A DNA stretch of 64,000 bases from Streptomyces megasporus (GTDB lineage Bacteria > Actinomycetota > Actinomycetes > Streptomycetales > Streptomycetaceae), in the NCBI RefSeq assembly GCF_000718985.1, contig NZ_JODL01000006.1, forward strand, positions 124,001-188,000, read 5' to 3'. Positions 8,902 to 17,795 of this stretch are shown here, piece after piece. Below the pieces are notes generated by a model. That model made no database searches. It saw only the letters and a program-made list of their open reading frames with translations, and was not told the DNA's origin. Position 1 is the first letter of the stretch; each line of letters begins with the position of its first letter. A program made the position numbers and the translations under genes.

Positions 8902-9830
8902 AGGACCGGTTGACCGACGGCCTGTACGGGCTCGGCTGGAGCGTGGTCAAGTACCTCCCCGAACCCGCCGCCAAGGCCCTGGGCCGCACCGTCGCCGACG
9001 CCGCCTGGCGGCGGCGCGGTCAAGGGGTGCGGCGCCTGGAGGCCAACTACGCCAGGGTCGTCCCCGACGCCGGCCCCGAGCGCCTGGCGGAGCTGTCCCG
9101 CGCGGGCATGCGCTCCTACCTGCGCTACTGGATGGAGTCCTTCCGGCTGCCGAGGTGGAGCCCGCAGCGCATCCGGGACAGCGTCGAGGTCGAGAACCTG
9201 CACCGGCTCACCGACGCCCTCGACACCGGCCGCGGCGTGATACTGGCCCTGCCCCACATGGCCAACTGGGACCTGGCCGGCGCCTACCTCACCGCCGGCC
9301 TGGGCATCCCGTTCACCACCGTCGCCGAACGACTGAAGCCCGAGAGCCTGTACGACCGCTTCGTCGCCTACCGCGAGGGCCTGGGCATGGAGGTCCTGCC
9401 GCACACCGGCGGCGCCGCCTTCGGCACCCTGGCCCGGCGGCTGCGGGCCGGCGGCCTGGTGGCCCTGGTGGCCGACCGTGACCTGTCCGCCTCCGGCGTG
9501 GAGGTCACGTTCTTCGGCGAACCGGCCCGGATGCCGGCCGGCCCCGCCATGCTGGCCCTCCAGACCGGGGCCACGCTGCTCCCGGCCCACCTGTGGTTCG
9601 ACTCCACGCCCGTGATGAAGGGCCGCGTCCTGGAGCCCGTCGCGGTGCCCGCCGAGGGCGACCGGCGGCAGAAGGCCGCCGCCATGACCCAGGCGGTGGC
9701 CGACGGCTTCGCCGCGGGCATCGCCGAACACCCGCAGGACTGGCACATGCTGCAACGGCTGTGGTCGGCGGACCTGGATCCGCGGGCCGGGACGCGCCAC
9801 GAGGCGAGTCCGGAAACGGAGAAGCGTTGA
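8898..9830 (+). CDS. phosphatidylinositol mannoside acyltransferase (HtrB/LpxL-like)
   Basis: A 310-residue lysophospholipid acyltransferase-fold protein. The catalytic HxxxxD motif is His120-MANW-Asp125, and the substrate-binding region follows around 150-200. Homologues (PatA in mycobacteria) transfer an acyl chain to the mannose of PIM1 at the inner face of the membrane. The GTG start (8898) overlaps the pgsA stop as GTGA, and the stop overlaps the next start as TTGA. Its position between the PIP synthase and the pimA-type mannosyltransferase matches the mycobacterial PIM cluster, so the functional call is strong by context. Confidence 0.88.
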   Translation: MKDRLTDGLYGLGWSVVKYLPEPAAKALGRTVADAAWRRRGQGVRRLEANYARVVPDAGPERLAELSRAGMRSYLRYWMESFRLPRWSPQRIRDSVEVENLHRLTDALDTGRGVILALPHMANWDLAGAYLTAGLGIPFTTVAERLKPESLYDRFVAYREGLGMEVLPHTGGAAFGTLARRLRAGGLVALVADRDLSASGVEVTFFGEPARMPAGPAMLALQTGATLLPAHLWFDSTPVMKGRVLEPVAVPAEGDRRQKAAAMTQAVADGFAAGIAEHPQDWHMLQRLWSADLDPRAGTRHEASPETEKR

Positions 9831-11062
9831 GGATCGGCATCGTCTGCCCGTACTCCTGGGACGTCCCCGGCGGCGTCCAGTTCCACATCCGCGACCTGGC
9901 CCAGCACCTCATCGGGCTCGGGCACGAGGTGTCCGTCCTCGCCCCGGCCGACGATCCCCCTCGGCCCGGCGGCCGGGGTGGTGCCCCCACCCCTCGGCCC
10001 GGCGGCCGGGGTGGCGCCCCCACCCCCCTCCCCCCGTACGTCGTTCCCGCCGGCCGGGCCGTGCCCGTCCCCTACAACGGCTCGGTGGCCCGGCTGAACT
10101 TCGGCTTCCTCTCCGCCGCGCGCGTCCGCCGCTGGGTGCACGAGGGCAACTTCGACGTCCTGCACATCCACGAGCCGGCCACGCCCTCGCTCTCCCTGCT
10201 CGCCTGCTGGTCGGCCCAGGGCCCGATCGTGGCCACCTTCCACACCTCCAACCCGCGCTCGCGGGCGATGATCGCCGCGTACCCGATCCTCCAGCCCGCG
10301 CTGGAGAAGATCAGCGCGCGGATCGCCGTCAGCGAGTACGCCCGCCGCACCCTGGTGGAGCACCTGGGCGGGGACGCGGTCGTCATCCCCAACGGGGTGG
10401 ACGTCTCCTTCTTCGCCGACGCCGAACCCAAGGCCGAATGGCAGGGGCGCGAGGGGGAGAACACGATCGGCTTCATAGGCCGCATCGACGAGCCCCGCAA
10501 GGGCCTGCCCGTCCTGATCCGGGCGCTGCCCCGCATCCTTGCCGAACGCCCCGGCACCCGACTGCTGGTGGCCGGGCGCGGGGACGAGGAGGAGGCCGTC
10601 GCCGACCTGCCGCGCGAACTGCGCGGACAGGTGGAGTTCCTCGGCATGGTCAGCGACGAGGACAAGGCGCGGCTGCTGCGCAGCGTGGACCTCTACATCG
10701 CTCCCAACACCGGCGGCGAGTCCTTCGGCATCATCCTCGTCGAGGCGATGTCCGCCGGGGCGCCGGTGCTCGCCAGCGACCTGGACGCCTTCGCCCAGGT
10801 GTTGGACGGGGGAGAGGCCGGGGAGCTGTACGCCAACGAGGACGCGGACGCGCTGGCCGCCGCCGCGGTGCGCCTGCTGGGCGACCCGGAGCGCCGCGCC
10901 GAACTGCGCGACCGCGGCGGCCGTCACGTCCGCCGCTTCGACTGGTCCACCGTCGGGGCCGACATCCTCGCCGTCTACGAGACCGTCACCGACGGCGCCG
11001 CCGCGGTCGCGCCGGACGAGCGCGTCGGGCTGCGCGCCCGCCTCGGACTGGCCCGTGACTGA
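9827..11062 (+). CDS. pimA: phosphatidylinositol alpha-mannosyltransferase (GT4)
   Basis: A 411-residue GT-B glycosyltransferase of family GT4. The N-terminal domain has PGGVQFHIRDLA. The C-terminal domain has GFIGRIDEPRKGL and the nucleotide-sugar region GGESFGIILVEAMSAGAPV with the EX7E-type glutamates. It adds the first mannose from GDP-mannose to PI at the cytoplasmic face. It starts with TTG overlapping the previous stop. Between residues 45 and 66 there is an insertion built from two copies of an 11-residue Arg/Gly/Pro unit (DNA 9961-10026) that interrupts an otherwise conserved loop. The rest of the domain layout is normal and the frame is kept. Confidence 0.88.
   Translation: MRIGIVCPYSWDVPGGVQFHIRDLAQHLIGLGHEVSVLAPADDPPRPGGRGGAPTPRPGGRGGAPTPLPPYVVPAGRAVPVPYNGSVARLNFGFLSAARVRRWVHEGNFDVLHIHEPATPSLSLLACWSAQGPIVATFHTSNPRSRAMIAAYPILQPALEKISARIAVSEYARRTLVEHLGGDAVVIPNGVDVSFFADAEPKAEWQGREGENTIGFIGRIDEPRKGLPVLIRALPRILAERPGTRLLVAGRGDEEEAVADLPRELRGQVEFLGMVSDEDKARLLRSVDLYIAPNTGGESFGIILVEAMSAGAPVLASDLDAFAQVLDGGEAGELYANEDADALAAAAVRLLGDPERRAELRDRGGRHVRRFDWSTVGADILAVYETVTDGAAAVAPDERVGLRARLGLARD
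9961..10026. repeat. 33-bp tandem duplication inside pimA
   Basis: Two adjacent 33-bp units, 9961-9993 and 9994-10026, differ at one base (T against C). They encode two copies of RPGGRGGAPTP. Because the unit is a multiple of three, the reading frame is intact. Confidence 0.9.
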
Positions 11063-11116
11063 CGACCCGGACGACCGGGACGGCCGGGGCGACCGAGCGA
11101 CCGAGGGGAACCAACC

Positions 11117-11677
11117 GTGATCACCACGATCGTCTGGATCGCGGCGGCGCTGCTGTTGGCCGCCGTCTACCTGAGCTGGACCGCCGGGCGGCTGGACCGG
11201 CTGCACGCCCGGATCGACGCGGCCCGCGCCGCCCTGGACGCGCAACTGCTGCGACGCGCCTCCGTCACCCAGGAGGTGGCCACCGCGGGGGTGCTCGACC
11301 CGGCCGCGTCGATCGTCCTCTACCAGGCGGCCCACGACGCCCGGCAGGCCGAGGAGGACCAGCGGGAGGTCGCCGAGAGCGAACTCAGCCAGGCGTTGCG
11401 GGCGGTGTTCGCCGAGAGCGCGCAACTGGAGGCGGTGCGGTCGGCGCCGGGGGGCGAGGAGTCCGTGAGGGAACTGGCCGCCGCGGTGCGCCGGGTGCCG
11501 ATGGCGCGACGCTTCCACAACGACGCGGTGCGGGCCGCCCGCGCCCTGCGCCGCCACCGGACGGTGCGCTGGTTCCGGCTGGCCGGACACGCGCCCTTCC
11601 CCTTGGCGTTCGAGATGGACGACGAGCCACCGGCCATCCTCGCGGACCGCACGGAACCGGACAGAGAAGGCCACTGA
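11117..11677 (+). CDS. small LemA-like membrane protein
   Basis: A 186-residue protein with one N-terminal transmembrane segment (about 3-22) and a long, charged, mostly helical remainder. The pattern around residues 25-60 (RLHARIDAARAALDAQLLRR) resembles the LemA family, in which a membrane anchor is followed by a helical bundle. The role of LemA proteins is unknown. The GTG at 11117 is preceded by a GGGG-containing purine stretch, and the gene lies 54 bp after pimA, so it is probably the last gene of the PIM operon. The family assignment is tentative. Confidence 0.6.
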   Translation: MITTIVWIAAALLLAAVYLSWTAGRLDRLHARIDAARAALDAQLLRRASVTQEVATAGVLDPAASIVLYQAAHDARQAEEDQREVAESELSQALRAVFAESAQLEAVRSAPGGEESVRELAAAVRRVPMARRFHNDAVRAARALRRHRTVRWFRLAGHAPFPLAFEMDDEPPAILADRTEPDREGH

Positions 11678-11787
11678 CTTTTGATTGGCCCTTGCGCAAA
11701 GGCCAGTCGCCCTTTTTCATCACTCCTGTAGCACGGATCACTGTGAAGTGGACCGATCGGCAGATCCGGAAGTGGATCGAACGGGCC

Positions 11788-11793
11788 TACGAT
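11788..11793 (+). promoter_or_regulatory. candidate -10 of pdxS
   Basis: TACGAT lies 117 nt upstream of the pdxS TTG start in the 233-bp gap after the LemA-like gene. The leader would be about 110 nt. The -35 is not clear. The gap also holds an AT-richer patch near 11680-11725 with a weak stem, possibly the end of the preceding operon. Confidence 0.3.
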
Positions 11794-11910
11794 GGTCCCA
11801 TCGGTTCTTCCGCGCGGGCACCGCCCGTGTCCGCGCTCGCCGCCGTTCGGTGCCGTCCGCGATGTCCGTCGCCGTCCACCGTTCATACCGTCGTCGAGTG
11901 AGGTCACACC

Positions 11911-12840
11911 TTGTCCAGCACGTCTCCCAGCACGTCCGAAACCGCCGGCGCACCGACGCCCGAGACCGGCACCGCGCGCGTCAAGCGCGGCATGGCCGAG
12001 CAGCTCAAGGGCGGCGTGATCATGGACGTCGTCACCCCGGAGCAGGCGAAGATCGCCGAGGACGCGGGCGCCGTCGCGGTCATGGCCCTGGAGCGGGTGC
12101 CCGCCGACATCCGCAAGGACGGCGGCGTCGCCCGCATGTCCGACCCCGACATGATCGAGGGGATCATCAACGCCGTCTCCATCCCGGTGATGGCCAAGTC
12201 CCGCATCGGCCACTTCGTCGAGGCCCAGGTGCTCCAGGCGCTCGGTGTGGACTACATCGACGAGTCCGAGGTCCTCACCCCGGCCGACGAGGTCAACCAC
12301 AGCGACAAGTGGGCCTTCACCACGCCCTTCGTCTGCGGCGCCACCAACCTGGGCGAGGCCCTGCGCCGGATCGCCGAGGGCGCGGCCATGATCCGCTCCA
12401 AGGGCGAGGCCGGCACCGGCAACGTCGTCGAGGCCGTCCGTCACCTGCGCCAGATCCGGGGCGACATCGCCCGGCTGAGGGGCCTGGACAACAACGAGCT
12501 GTACGCCGCCGCCAAGGAGCTGCGCGCCCCCTACGAGCTGGTCAAGGAGGTCGCCGAGCTGGGCAGGCTCCCGGTCGTGCTGTTCTCCGCCGGTGGCGTG
12601 GCCACCCCTGCCGACGCCGCGCTGATGCGTCAGCTCGGCGCCGAGGGCGTCTTCGTCGGCTCGGGCATCTTCAAGTCCGGCGACCCGGCCAAGCGCGCCG
12701 CCGCCATCGTGAAGGCCACCACCTTCTACGACGACCCCAAGGTCATCGCGGACGTCTCCCGCGGTCTGGGCGAGGCCATGGTCGGCATCAACTGCGACAC
12801 CCTGACGGACTCGGAGCGGTTCGCCGGCCGGGGTTGGTGA
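11911..12840 (+). CDS. pdxS: pyridoxal 5'-phosphate synthase lyase subunit
   Basis: A 309-residue (beta/alpha)8 enzyme that joins ribose 5-phosphate, glyceraldehyde 3-phosphate and ammonia into PLP. The active-site lysine is Lys96 in AKSRIGH, and the phosphate loop GEAGTGN is intact. The N-terminal ~23 residues (Ser/Thr/Pro-rich) are extra compared with many homologues. The start is TTG at 11911 with GAGG about 8 nt upstream. PdxS forms a dodecamer and receives ammonia from the glutaminase PdxT encoded next. A 17-bp hairpin separates the two genes. Confidence 0.96.
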   Translation: MSSTSPSTSETAGAPTPETGTARVKRGMAEQLKGGVIMDVVTPEQAKIAEDAGAVAVMALERVPADIRKDGGVARMSDPDMIEGIINAVSIPVMAKSRIGHFVEAQVLQALGVDYIDESEVLTPADEVNHSDKWAFTTPFVCGATNLGEALRRIAEGAAMIRSKGEAGTGNVVEAVRHLRQIRGDIARLRGLDNNELYAAAKELRAPYELVKEVAELGRLPVVLFSAGGVATPADAALMRQLGAEGVFVGSGIFKSGDPAKRAAAIVKATTFYDDPKVIADVSRGLGEAMVGINCDTLTDSERFAGRGW

Positions 12841-12851
12841 CCACGAACCCC

Positions 12852-12888
12852 GTGACGGGCGGCCCGCGCGCCGCGGGCCGCCCGTCAC
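12852..12888. terminator. pdxS-pdxT intercistronic hairpin
   Basis: A perfect 17-bp stem (12852-12868 with 12872-12888) with a 3-nt loop lies in the 106-bp gap. It may partly terminate transcription and lower pdxT relative to pdxS, or protect the pdxS transcript 3' end. Confidence 0.6.
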
Positions 12889-12946
12889 CGTTCGGGGAAG
12901 AGCCCGGAACGCCCGGGCCCGGAACGTCCAGGAACGAGGTGACCCT

Positions 12947-13576
12947 GTGACCACACCCGACATCGGAGGCGCCACCGGAGGCGGAGCCGACGTCACCGTC
13001 GGAGTCCTCGCCCTCCAGGGCGACGTGCGGGAGCACCTCGCCGCGCTGACCGCGGCCGGCGCCGAGGCCCGTCCGGTCCGCCGCCCCGAGGAACTCGCCG
13101 AGGCCGACGGCCTGGTGATCCCCGGCGGGGAGTCCACCACCATCTCCAAACTGGCCACGGCCTTCGGACTGCTGGAGCCACTGCGCGAGCGGGTCCGCTC
13201 GGGCATGCCCGCCTACGGCTCCTGCGCGGGCATGATCATGCTCGCCGACAAGATCCTCGATCCCAGGGCCGGCCAGGAGACCATCGGCGGCATCGACATG
13301 ATCGTGCGCCGCAACGCCTTCGGACGGCAGAACGAGTCCTTCGAGGCGGCCGTGGAGGTGGCGGGCGTCGAGGGCGGCCCGGTCGAGGGCGTCTTCATCC
13401 GCGCCCCCTGGGTGGAGTCCACGGGCGCGGAGGTGGAGGAGTTGGCGGTCGTCGACGGCCGTGCCGTCGCCGTGCGCCAGGGGCGGCTGCTGGCCACCGC
13501 CTTCCACCCCGAACTCACCGGCGACCACCGGGTGCACCGGCTCTTCGTCGACATGGTGCGCGCATCGGTGATGTGA
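12947..13576 (+). CDS. pdxT: pyridoxal 5'-phosphate synthase glutaminase subunit
   Basis: A class I glutamine amidotransferase of 209 residues that supplies ammonia to PdxS. The oxyanion/substrate loop PGGEST is at 59-64, the nucleophile Cys93 lies in GSCAGM, and the His-Glu pair lies in AFHPEL near the C-terminus. The GTG at 12947 has GAGGTG upstream. An N-terminal Gly-rich extension of about 15 residues precedes the conserved VGVLALQGD. It is inactive alone in known homologues and works as a PdxS-PdxT complex. Confidence 0.96.
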   Translation: MTTPDIGGATGGGADVTVGVLALQGDVREHLAALTAAGAEARPVRRPEELAEADGLVIPGGESTTISKLATAFGLLEPLRERVRSGMPAYGSCAGMIMLADKILDPRAGQETIGGIDMIVRRNAFGRQNESFEAAVEVAGVEGGPVEGVFIRAPWVESTGAEVEELAVVDGRAVAVRQGRLLATAFHPELTGDHRVHRLFVDMVRASVM

Positions 13577-13596
13577 GGGCGATGTGAGATCGACGG

Positions 13597-13602
13597 TAGG
13601 AT
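13597..13602 (+). promoter_or_regulatory. candidate -10 of yebC
   Basis: TAGGAT lies 43 nt before the yebC GTG start in the 69-bp gap after pdxT. Its position suits a dedicated promoter for yebC. Confidence 0.35.
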
Positions 13603-13645
13603 CGACGCGTTGATTTCCTGTTGGTGACATCGAAGGAGCGAGGGC

Positions 13646-14398
13646 GTGGCCGGCCACTCCAAGTGGGCAACCACCAAGCACAAGAAGGCCGTGATCGATG
13701 CCAAGCGCGGCAAGCTCTTCGCCAAGCTGATCAAGAACATCGAGGTCGCGGCCCGGATGGGGGGTCCCGATCCCGAGGGGAACCCCACGCTGTACGACGC
13801 CATCCAGAAGGCGAAGAAGAGCTCGGTCCCCAATAACAACATCGACCGCGCGGTCAAGCGCGGCGCAGGTCTGGAGGCGGGCGGCGCCGACTACCAGACG
13901 ATCATGTACGAGGGGTACGGCCCCAACGGCGTCGCACTCCTGATCGAGTGCCTCACCGACAACCGGAACCGCGCCGCCTCCGACGTGCGCGTCGCCATGA
14001 CCCGCAACGGCGGCTCCATGGCCGACCCCGGCTCGGTGTCGTACCTGTTCAACCGCAAGGGCATCGTCATCGTGCCCAAGAACGACCTGACCGAGGACGA
14101 CGTGCTGGCCGCCGTCCTGGACGCGGGCGCCGAGGAGGTCAACGACCTCGGCGAGAACTTCGAGGTCGTCAGCGAGCCCGGCGACCTCGTCGCGGTGCGC
14201 ACCGCCCTGCAGGACGCGGGCATCGACTACGACTCGGCGGACGCCAACTTCGTCCCCACCATGCAGGTGGAGCTGGACGAGGAGGGCGCGCGCAAGGTCT
14301 TCAAGCTGATCGACGCCCTGGAGGACAGCGACGACGTGCAGAACGTCTTCGCCAACTTCGACGTGTCCGACGAGGTCATGGCGAAGGTCGACGCCTGA
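13646..14398 (+). CDS. yebC: YebC/PmpR family protein
   Basis: A 250-residue member of the YebC/TACO1 family, recognised from the start [14 protein letters not shown] and the body [10 protein letters not shown]. The family was described as DNA-binding regulators; some members help ribosomes at difficult sequences, so the molecular role of this copy is not settled. Length and motifs are normal for the long YebC type. It starts with GTG, with AAGGAG upstream, and lies immediately before ruvC, a linkage kept in many bacteria. Confidence 0.94.
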   Translation: MAGHSKWATTKHKKAVIDAKRGKLFAKLIKNIEVAARMGGPDPEGNPTLYDAIQKAKKSSVPNNNIDRAVKRGAGLEAGGADYQTIMYEGYGPNGVALLIECLTDNRNRAASDVRVAMTRNGGSMADPGSVSYLFNRKGIVIVPKNDLTEDDVLAAVLDAGAEEVNDLGENFEVVSEPGDLVAVRTALQDAGIDYDSADANFVPTMQVELDEEGARKVFKLIDALEDSDDVQNVFANFDVSDEVMAKVDA

Positions 14399-14467
14399 TC
14401 CGTCCGGTTCCGAACGGCCCGGCACGCCCCTTCCCGTGTCCCCGAAGACGTTGTCGGTGGGAGCCGA

Positions 14468-14489
14468 TAGCCTGCGGGAACACATGATC
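14468..14489 (+). promoter_or_regulatory. ruvC promoter -10 with LexA-like half-sites
   Basis: TAGCCT (14468-14473) is a plausible -10. Just downstream, GAAC-ACAT-GATC (14478-14489) differs by one base from the actinobacterial SOS core GAAC-N4-GTTC. RuvCAB is DNA-damage-inducible in some actinobacteria, so this may be a weak LexA site. The assignment rests on pattern only. Confidence 0.35.
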
Positions 14490-14519
14490 GAACGATGAGG
14501 TGGACGAGAGGGGGCCGCC

Positions 14520-15092
14520 GTGCGCGTGCTCGGCGTGGATCCGGGCCTGACCCGCTGCGGCATCGGCGTGGTGGAGGGGACTCCGGGGCGTCCGCTGCGG
14601 ATGATCGGGGTCGGCGTCGTCCGCACGCCCGCCGACAGCGAGGTGGCCGAGCGACTGGTGCTCGTCGAGCGCGGCGTCGAGGAGTGGCTGGAGGAACACC
14701 GGCCCGACGTCGTCGCCGTGGAGCGGGTGTTCAGCCAGCACAACGTCCGCACGGTGATGGGCACCGCCCAGGCCAGCGCGGTCGCCATGCTCTGCGCGGC
14801 CCGGCGCGGGCTGCCCGTGGCGCTGCACACCCCCAGCGAGGTCAAGGCCGCCATCACCGGCAGCGGACGCGCGGGCAAGGCCCAGGTGGGCGCCATGGTG
14901 ACCAGACTCCTGCGGCTGGACGCCCCGCCCAAGCCGGCCGACGCCGCCGACGCCCTGGCGCTGGCCATCTGCCACATCTGGCGCGCGCCCGCCCAGAGCC
15001 GGCTCCAGCAGGCCCGCATCCAGGCCCTCGCCGCCCGCCGCGCCGGCGCCGCTCACACACCCGCAGCACCCACCCCGAAGGGCACCCGATGA
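14520..15092 (+). CDS. ruvC: Holliday junction endonuclease RuvC
   Basis: A 190-residue RNase H-fold nuclease that cuts four-way junctions produced in recombination. The first catalytic Asp is in VDPGLTRCG, the Glu in AVERVFSQ, and the last acidic pair in the DAADALALA segment. The C-terminal ~20 residues (Ala/Arg-rich) extend past the core. It starts with GTG and its stop overlaps the ruvA ATG (ATGA), so RuvC and RuvA are translationally coupled. Confidence 0.96.
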   Translation: MRVLGVDPGLTRCGIGVVEGTPGRPLRMIGVGVVRTPADSEVAERLVLVERGVEEWLEEHRPDVVAVERVFSQHNVRTVMGTAQASAVAMLCAARRGLPVALHTPSEVKAAITGSGRAGKAQVGAMVTRLLRLDAPPKPADAADALALAICHIWRAPAQSRLQQARIQALAARRAGAAHTPAAPTPKGTR

Positions 15093-15718
15093 TCGCCTTC
15101 GTCTCCGGACCGGTCGCCGCCCTCTCCCCGGACACCGCCGTGATCGAGGTCGGCGGCGTCGGCGTGGCGGTCCACTGCACCCCCGGCACCCTCGCCGACC
15201 TGCGGGTGGGCCACCACGCACGGCTGGCCACCTCCTTGGTCGTCCGGGAGGACTCGCTCACCCTGTACGGCTTCGCCGACGACGACGAGCGGCAGGTCTT
15301 CGAGCTGCTCCAGACGGCCAGTGGTGTCGGGCCGCGACTGGCCCAGGCGATGCTCGCCGTGCACAGTCCCGACGCCCTGCGGCGCGCGGTCGCCCAGGGG
15401 GACGAGAAGGCGCTCACCGCCGTCCCCGGCATCGGGAAGAAGGGCGCGCAGAAACTGCTGCTGGAGCTCGCGGGCCGACTCGGCGAACCGGTCGGCACCG
15501 GCGCCGCGCCGGCCGGGCGGGGCGGAGCCGCCGCACCGCCCGACTGGCGGGAGCAGGTGCACACCGCCCTGGTCGGACTCGGCTACGCCGCCCGCGAGGC
15601 CGAGGAGGCGCTCGACGCCGTCGCCCCGCAGGCCGAGGCCGCCCTCGCCGAGGGCGGTCGGCCGCCGGTGCCGCAACTGCTGCGTGCCGCCCTGCAGACC
15701 CTGAACCGCGCGCGCTGA
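15089..15718 (+). CDS. ruvA: Holliday junction binding protein RuvA
   Basis: A 209-residue protein that binds the four-way junction and seats the RuvB motor. It has the N-terminal OB fold (1-65), tandem helix-hairpin-helix motifs ([12 protein letters not shown] and [14 protein letters not shown], about 77-125), and a C-terminal RuvB-contact domain (about 155-209) after an Ala/Gly/Pro linker. The start overlaps ruvC by 4 nt. Confidence 0.96.
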   Translation: MIAFVSGPVAALSPDTAVIEVGGVGVAVHCTPGTLADLRVGHHARLATSLVVREDSLTLYGFADDDERQVFELLQTASGVGPRLAQAMLAVHSPDALRRAVAQGDEKALTAVPGIGKKGAQKLLLELAGRLGEPVGTGAAPAGRGGAAAPPDWREQVHTALVGLGYAAREAEEALDAVAPQAEAALAEGGRPPVPQLLRAALQTLNRAR

Positions 15719-15768
15719 GACGCTTCCCGACAGCCGCCGTGGACGAGACGACCGACGAGAGACCGACC

Positions 15769-15858
15769 ATGACGCCGCACCTCCCGCCCACCGCCCTCCC
15801 CGCCGACCGGGCACCGTCCCACGCCTGGACGGCCGGCATCGGGAGGGAGGCCGTATGA
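15769..15858 (+). CDS. possible 29-residue leader ORF coupled to ruvB
   Basis: An ATG-started frame of 29 codons fills most of the 136-bp ruvA-ruvB gap, and its stop overlaps the ruvB start as ATGA. The upstream purine stretch (GACGAGAGA) is a weak ribosome binding site. It could be a coupling peptide that delivers ribosomes to ruvB. It may equally be a chance frame; the product has no recognisable motif. Confidence 0.3.
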   Translation: MTPHLPPTALPADRAPSHAWTAGIGREAV

Positions 15859-16991
15859 CCCACGACATGGCCCACGACGACCACCACGCGGAGGGCGCCG
15901 TGGAGGAGGCGTACGGCCCGACCGGTACGGCCGCCGGGGCGGAGCGTCTCGTCGGCGCCTCCGCCGACTCCGAGGACACCGCCATCGAGGCGGCCCTGCG
16001 CCCCAAGGACCTGGCGGAGTTCATCGGCCAGCCCAAGGTCCGCGAACAGCTCGACCTGGTCCTCCGCGCCGCCCGAGCCCGCGGCGGCACCGCCGACCAC
16101 GTGCTGCTCTCCGGCGCCCCCGGGCTAGGCAAGACCACCCTGTCCATGATCATCGCCGCGGAGATGGGCGCCCCCATCCGGATCACCTCCGGCCCGGCCA
16201 TCCAGCACGCCGGCGACCTCGCCGCGATCCTCTCCTCCCTCACCGAGGGGGAGGTGCTCTTCCTCGACGAGATCCACCGGATGTCCCGCCCCGCCGAGGA
16301 GATGCTCTACATGGCGATGGAGGACTTCCGGGTCGACGTCATCGTCGGCAAGGGCCCCGGAGCCACCGCCATCCCCCTGGAGCTGCCGCCGTTCACCCTG
16401 GTCGGCGCCACCACCCGGGCCGGACTGCTGCCGCCGCCGCTGCGCGACCGCTTCGGCTTCACCGCCCACATGGAGTTCTACGAGCCGACCGAGCTGGAGC
16501 GGGTGGTGCACCGCTCCGCCCGGCTGCTGGCGGTGGAGATCGACGCCGCCGGCGCCGCGGAGATCGCCGGCCGCTCCCGCGGCACCCCCCGGATCGCCAA
16601 CCGGCTGCTGCGCCGGGTGCGCGACTACGCCCAGGTGCGGGCGGACGGGGTGATCACCCGGGAGGTCGCCGCACGGGCCCTGGCGGTCTACGAGGTGGAC
16701 GAGCGGGGCCTGGACCGGCTGGACCGGGCGGTGCTGACGGCGCTGCTCAAGCTCTTCGGCGGCGGGCCGGTGGGGCTGTCCACCCTGGCCGTCGCGGTGG
16801 GCGAGGAACGCGAGACCGTCGAAGAGGTGGCCGAGCCGTTCCTGGTCCGCGAGGGGCTCCTCGCCCGCACCCCCCGGGGCCGGATCGCCACCCCCGCCGC
16901 CTGGGAGCACCTGGGCCTCACCCCGCCCCGGCAGCCCGCCCCGGGCACACCGGGGCAACAGGGGCTCTTCGAACGTGACGGGGGGTCGTGA
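15855..16991 (+). CDS. ruvB: Holliday junction branch-migration ATPase RuvB
   Basis: A 378-residue AAA+ motor. Walker A is GAPGLGKTT, Walker B is LFLDEIHRM, sensor 1 is GATTRAG, and the arginine finger region is LRDRFG. A C-terminal winged helix follows (about 280-355). It forms hexamers that pull DNA through the RuvA-bound junction. The N-terminal ~40 residues and the C-terminal Pro/Gly tail are extra to the core. The start at 15855 is preceded by GGGAGGGAGG. Confidence 0.96.
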   Translation: MTHDMAHDDHHAEGAVEEAYGPTGTAAGAERLVGASADSEDTAIEAALRPKDLAEFIGQPKVREQLDLVLRAARARGGTADHVLLSGAPGLGKTTLSMIIAAEMGAPIRITSGPAIQHAGDLAAILSSLTEGEVLFLDEIHRMSRPAEEMLYMAMEDFRVDVIVGKGPGATAIPLELPPFTLVGATTRAGLLPPPLRDRFGFTAHMEFYEPTELERVVHRSARLLAVEIDAAGAAEIAGRSRGTPRIANRLLRRVRDYAQVRADGVITREVAARALAVYEVDERGLDRLDRAVLTALLKLFGGGPVGLSTLAVAVGEERETVEEVAEPFLVREGLLARTPRGRIATPAAWEHLGLTPPRQPAPGTPGQQGLFERDGGS

Positions 16992-17155
16992 CGGAGGGTG
17001 AGGTCGCCCGGAACGGAACCCCGGTGCGATGCTTGACGTTGTTCCCCAAGCGCGGACTCGCTTAGACTCCGCCGATGCCTTCCGTCCCGGACGGCATGAC
17101 CACCCCGAAGACCAGGCCGCCCCAGTGGGCGGTCGTGCGAAGGAAACCTTCCGCC

Positions 17156-17617
17156 GTGGATATCCTCACTCTCTTCCCCTTCATCGTGCTCATCGGGGCC
17201 ATGTTCCTGATGACGCGGTCTGCCAAGAAGAAGCAGCAGCAGGCCATGCAGATGCGCGACCAGATGCAGCCGGGCACCGGTGTCCGGACCATCGGCGGCA
17301 TGTACGCGCAGGTGAAGGAGGTTCGCTCCGACACGGTTCTCCTCGAGGTCGCCCCGGGTGTGCATGCCGTCTACGCCAAGAACGCCGTGGGCGCCGTCCT
17401 GGAGGACGAGGAGTACGAGCGCATCGTCCACGGCGACTCGGAGTACGACGGTGACGCTCCCGTGGTCCCCGACGACGCCTCCTCCCTGATCTCCGGTGAG
17501 GACGGTCCCGTGGCCAAGACCGACCTGAGCAAGACCGACCAGGGCAAGAAGGACGGCGCCTCCGCCGACGACGCGGAGTCCAAGGACGCCAAGCGGAACG
17601 GCGACGACGCCGAGTAA
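17156..17617 (+). CDS. yajC: preprotein translocase accessory subunit YajC
   Basis: A 153-residue membrane protein with one N-terminal transmembrane segment (about 2-20, DILTLFPFIVLIGAMFLM), the basic KKKQQQ stretch, the YajC core GVRTIGGMYAQVKEV, and a long acidic/Lys C-terminal tail. YajC associates with SecDF and SecYEG. The GTG at 17156 has AAGGAAA 9 nt upstream. An upstream ATG at 17075 follows TAGACT (17063-17068) at leaderless spacing and would add 27 residues before the membrane segment; that start cannot be excluded. Normally secD and secF follow directly; here the next gene is apt, 178 bp away. Confidence 0.92.
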   Translation: MDILTLFPFIVLIGAMFLMTRSAKKKQQQAMQMRDQMQPGTGVRTIGGMYAQVKEVRSDTVLLEVAPGVHAVYAKNAVGAVLEDEEYERIVHGDSEYDGDAPVVPDDASSLISGEDGPVAKTDLSKTDQGKKDGASADDAESKDAKRNGDDAE

Positions 17618-17631
17618 CCGGGCAGCCGCTC

Positions 17632-17664
17632 CGCCGCCGGGTCCCTGTCGAGGGCCCGGCGGCG
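17632..17664 (+). terminator. terminator after yajC
   Basis: CGCCGCCGGG (17632-17641) pairs with CCCGGCGGCG (17655-17664), and the stem continues inward past one bulged T to a 4-nt loop. It lies at the place where secD would begin in related genomes. Confidence 0.7.
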
Positions 17665-17783
17665 TCGTCTTGTCCGCGACCGCGCCGCGCGCCGCCCCGA
17701 ACGCCGTCGGAACGCCGGGGCGCCGTCGGGGCGTTCCTCGCCGGGCGGCCGGGGGACGGGGTCGCCCCTCCGGGCGTCGGCGG

Positions 17784-17789
17784 TAGGGT
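17784..17789 (+). promoter_or_regulatory. -10 box for leaderless apt mRNA
   Basis: TAGGGT ends 6 nt before the apt GTG, so transcription would begin at or within the start codon. Combined with the upstream terminator, this makes apt transcription independent of yajC. Confidence 0.5.
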
Positions 17790-17795
17790 GATCCG

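Noticed and set aside
17033..17068. TTGACG (17033) and TAGACT (17063) as one promoter before yajC
   Set aside because: The spacer is 24 nt, too long for a normal sigma-70-type promoter; TAGACT alone may still act as a -10.
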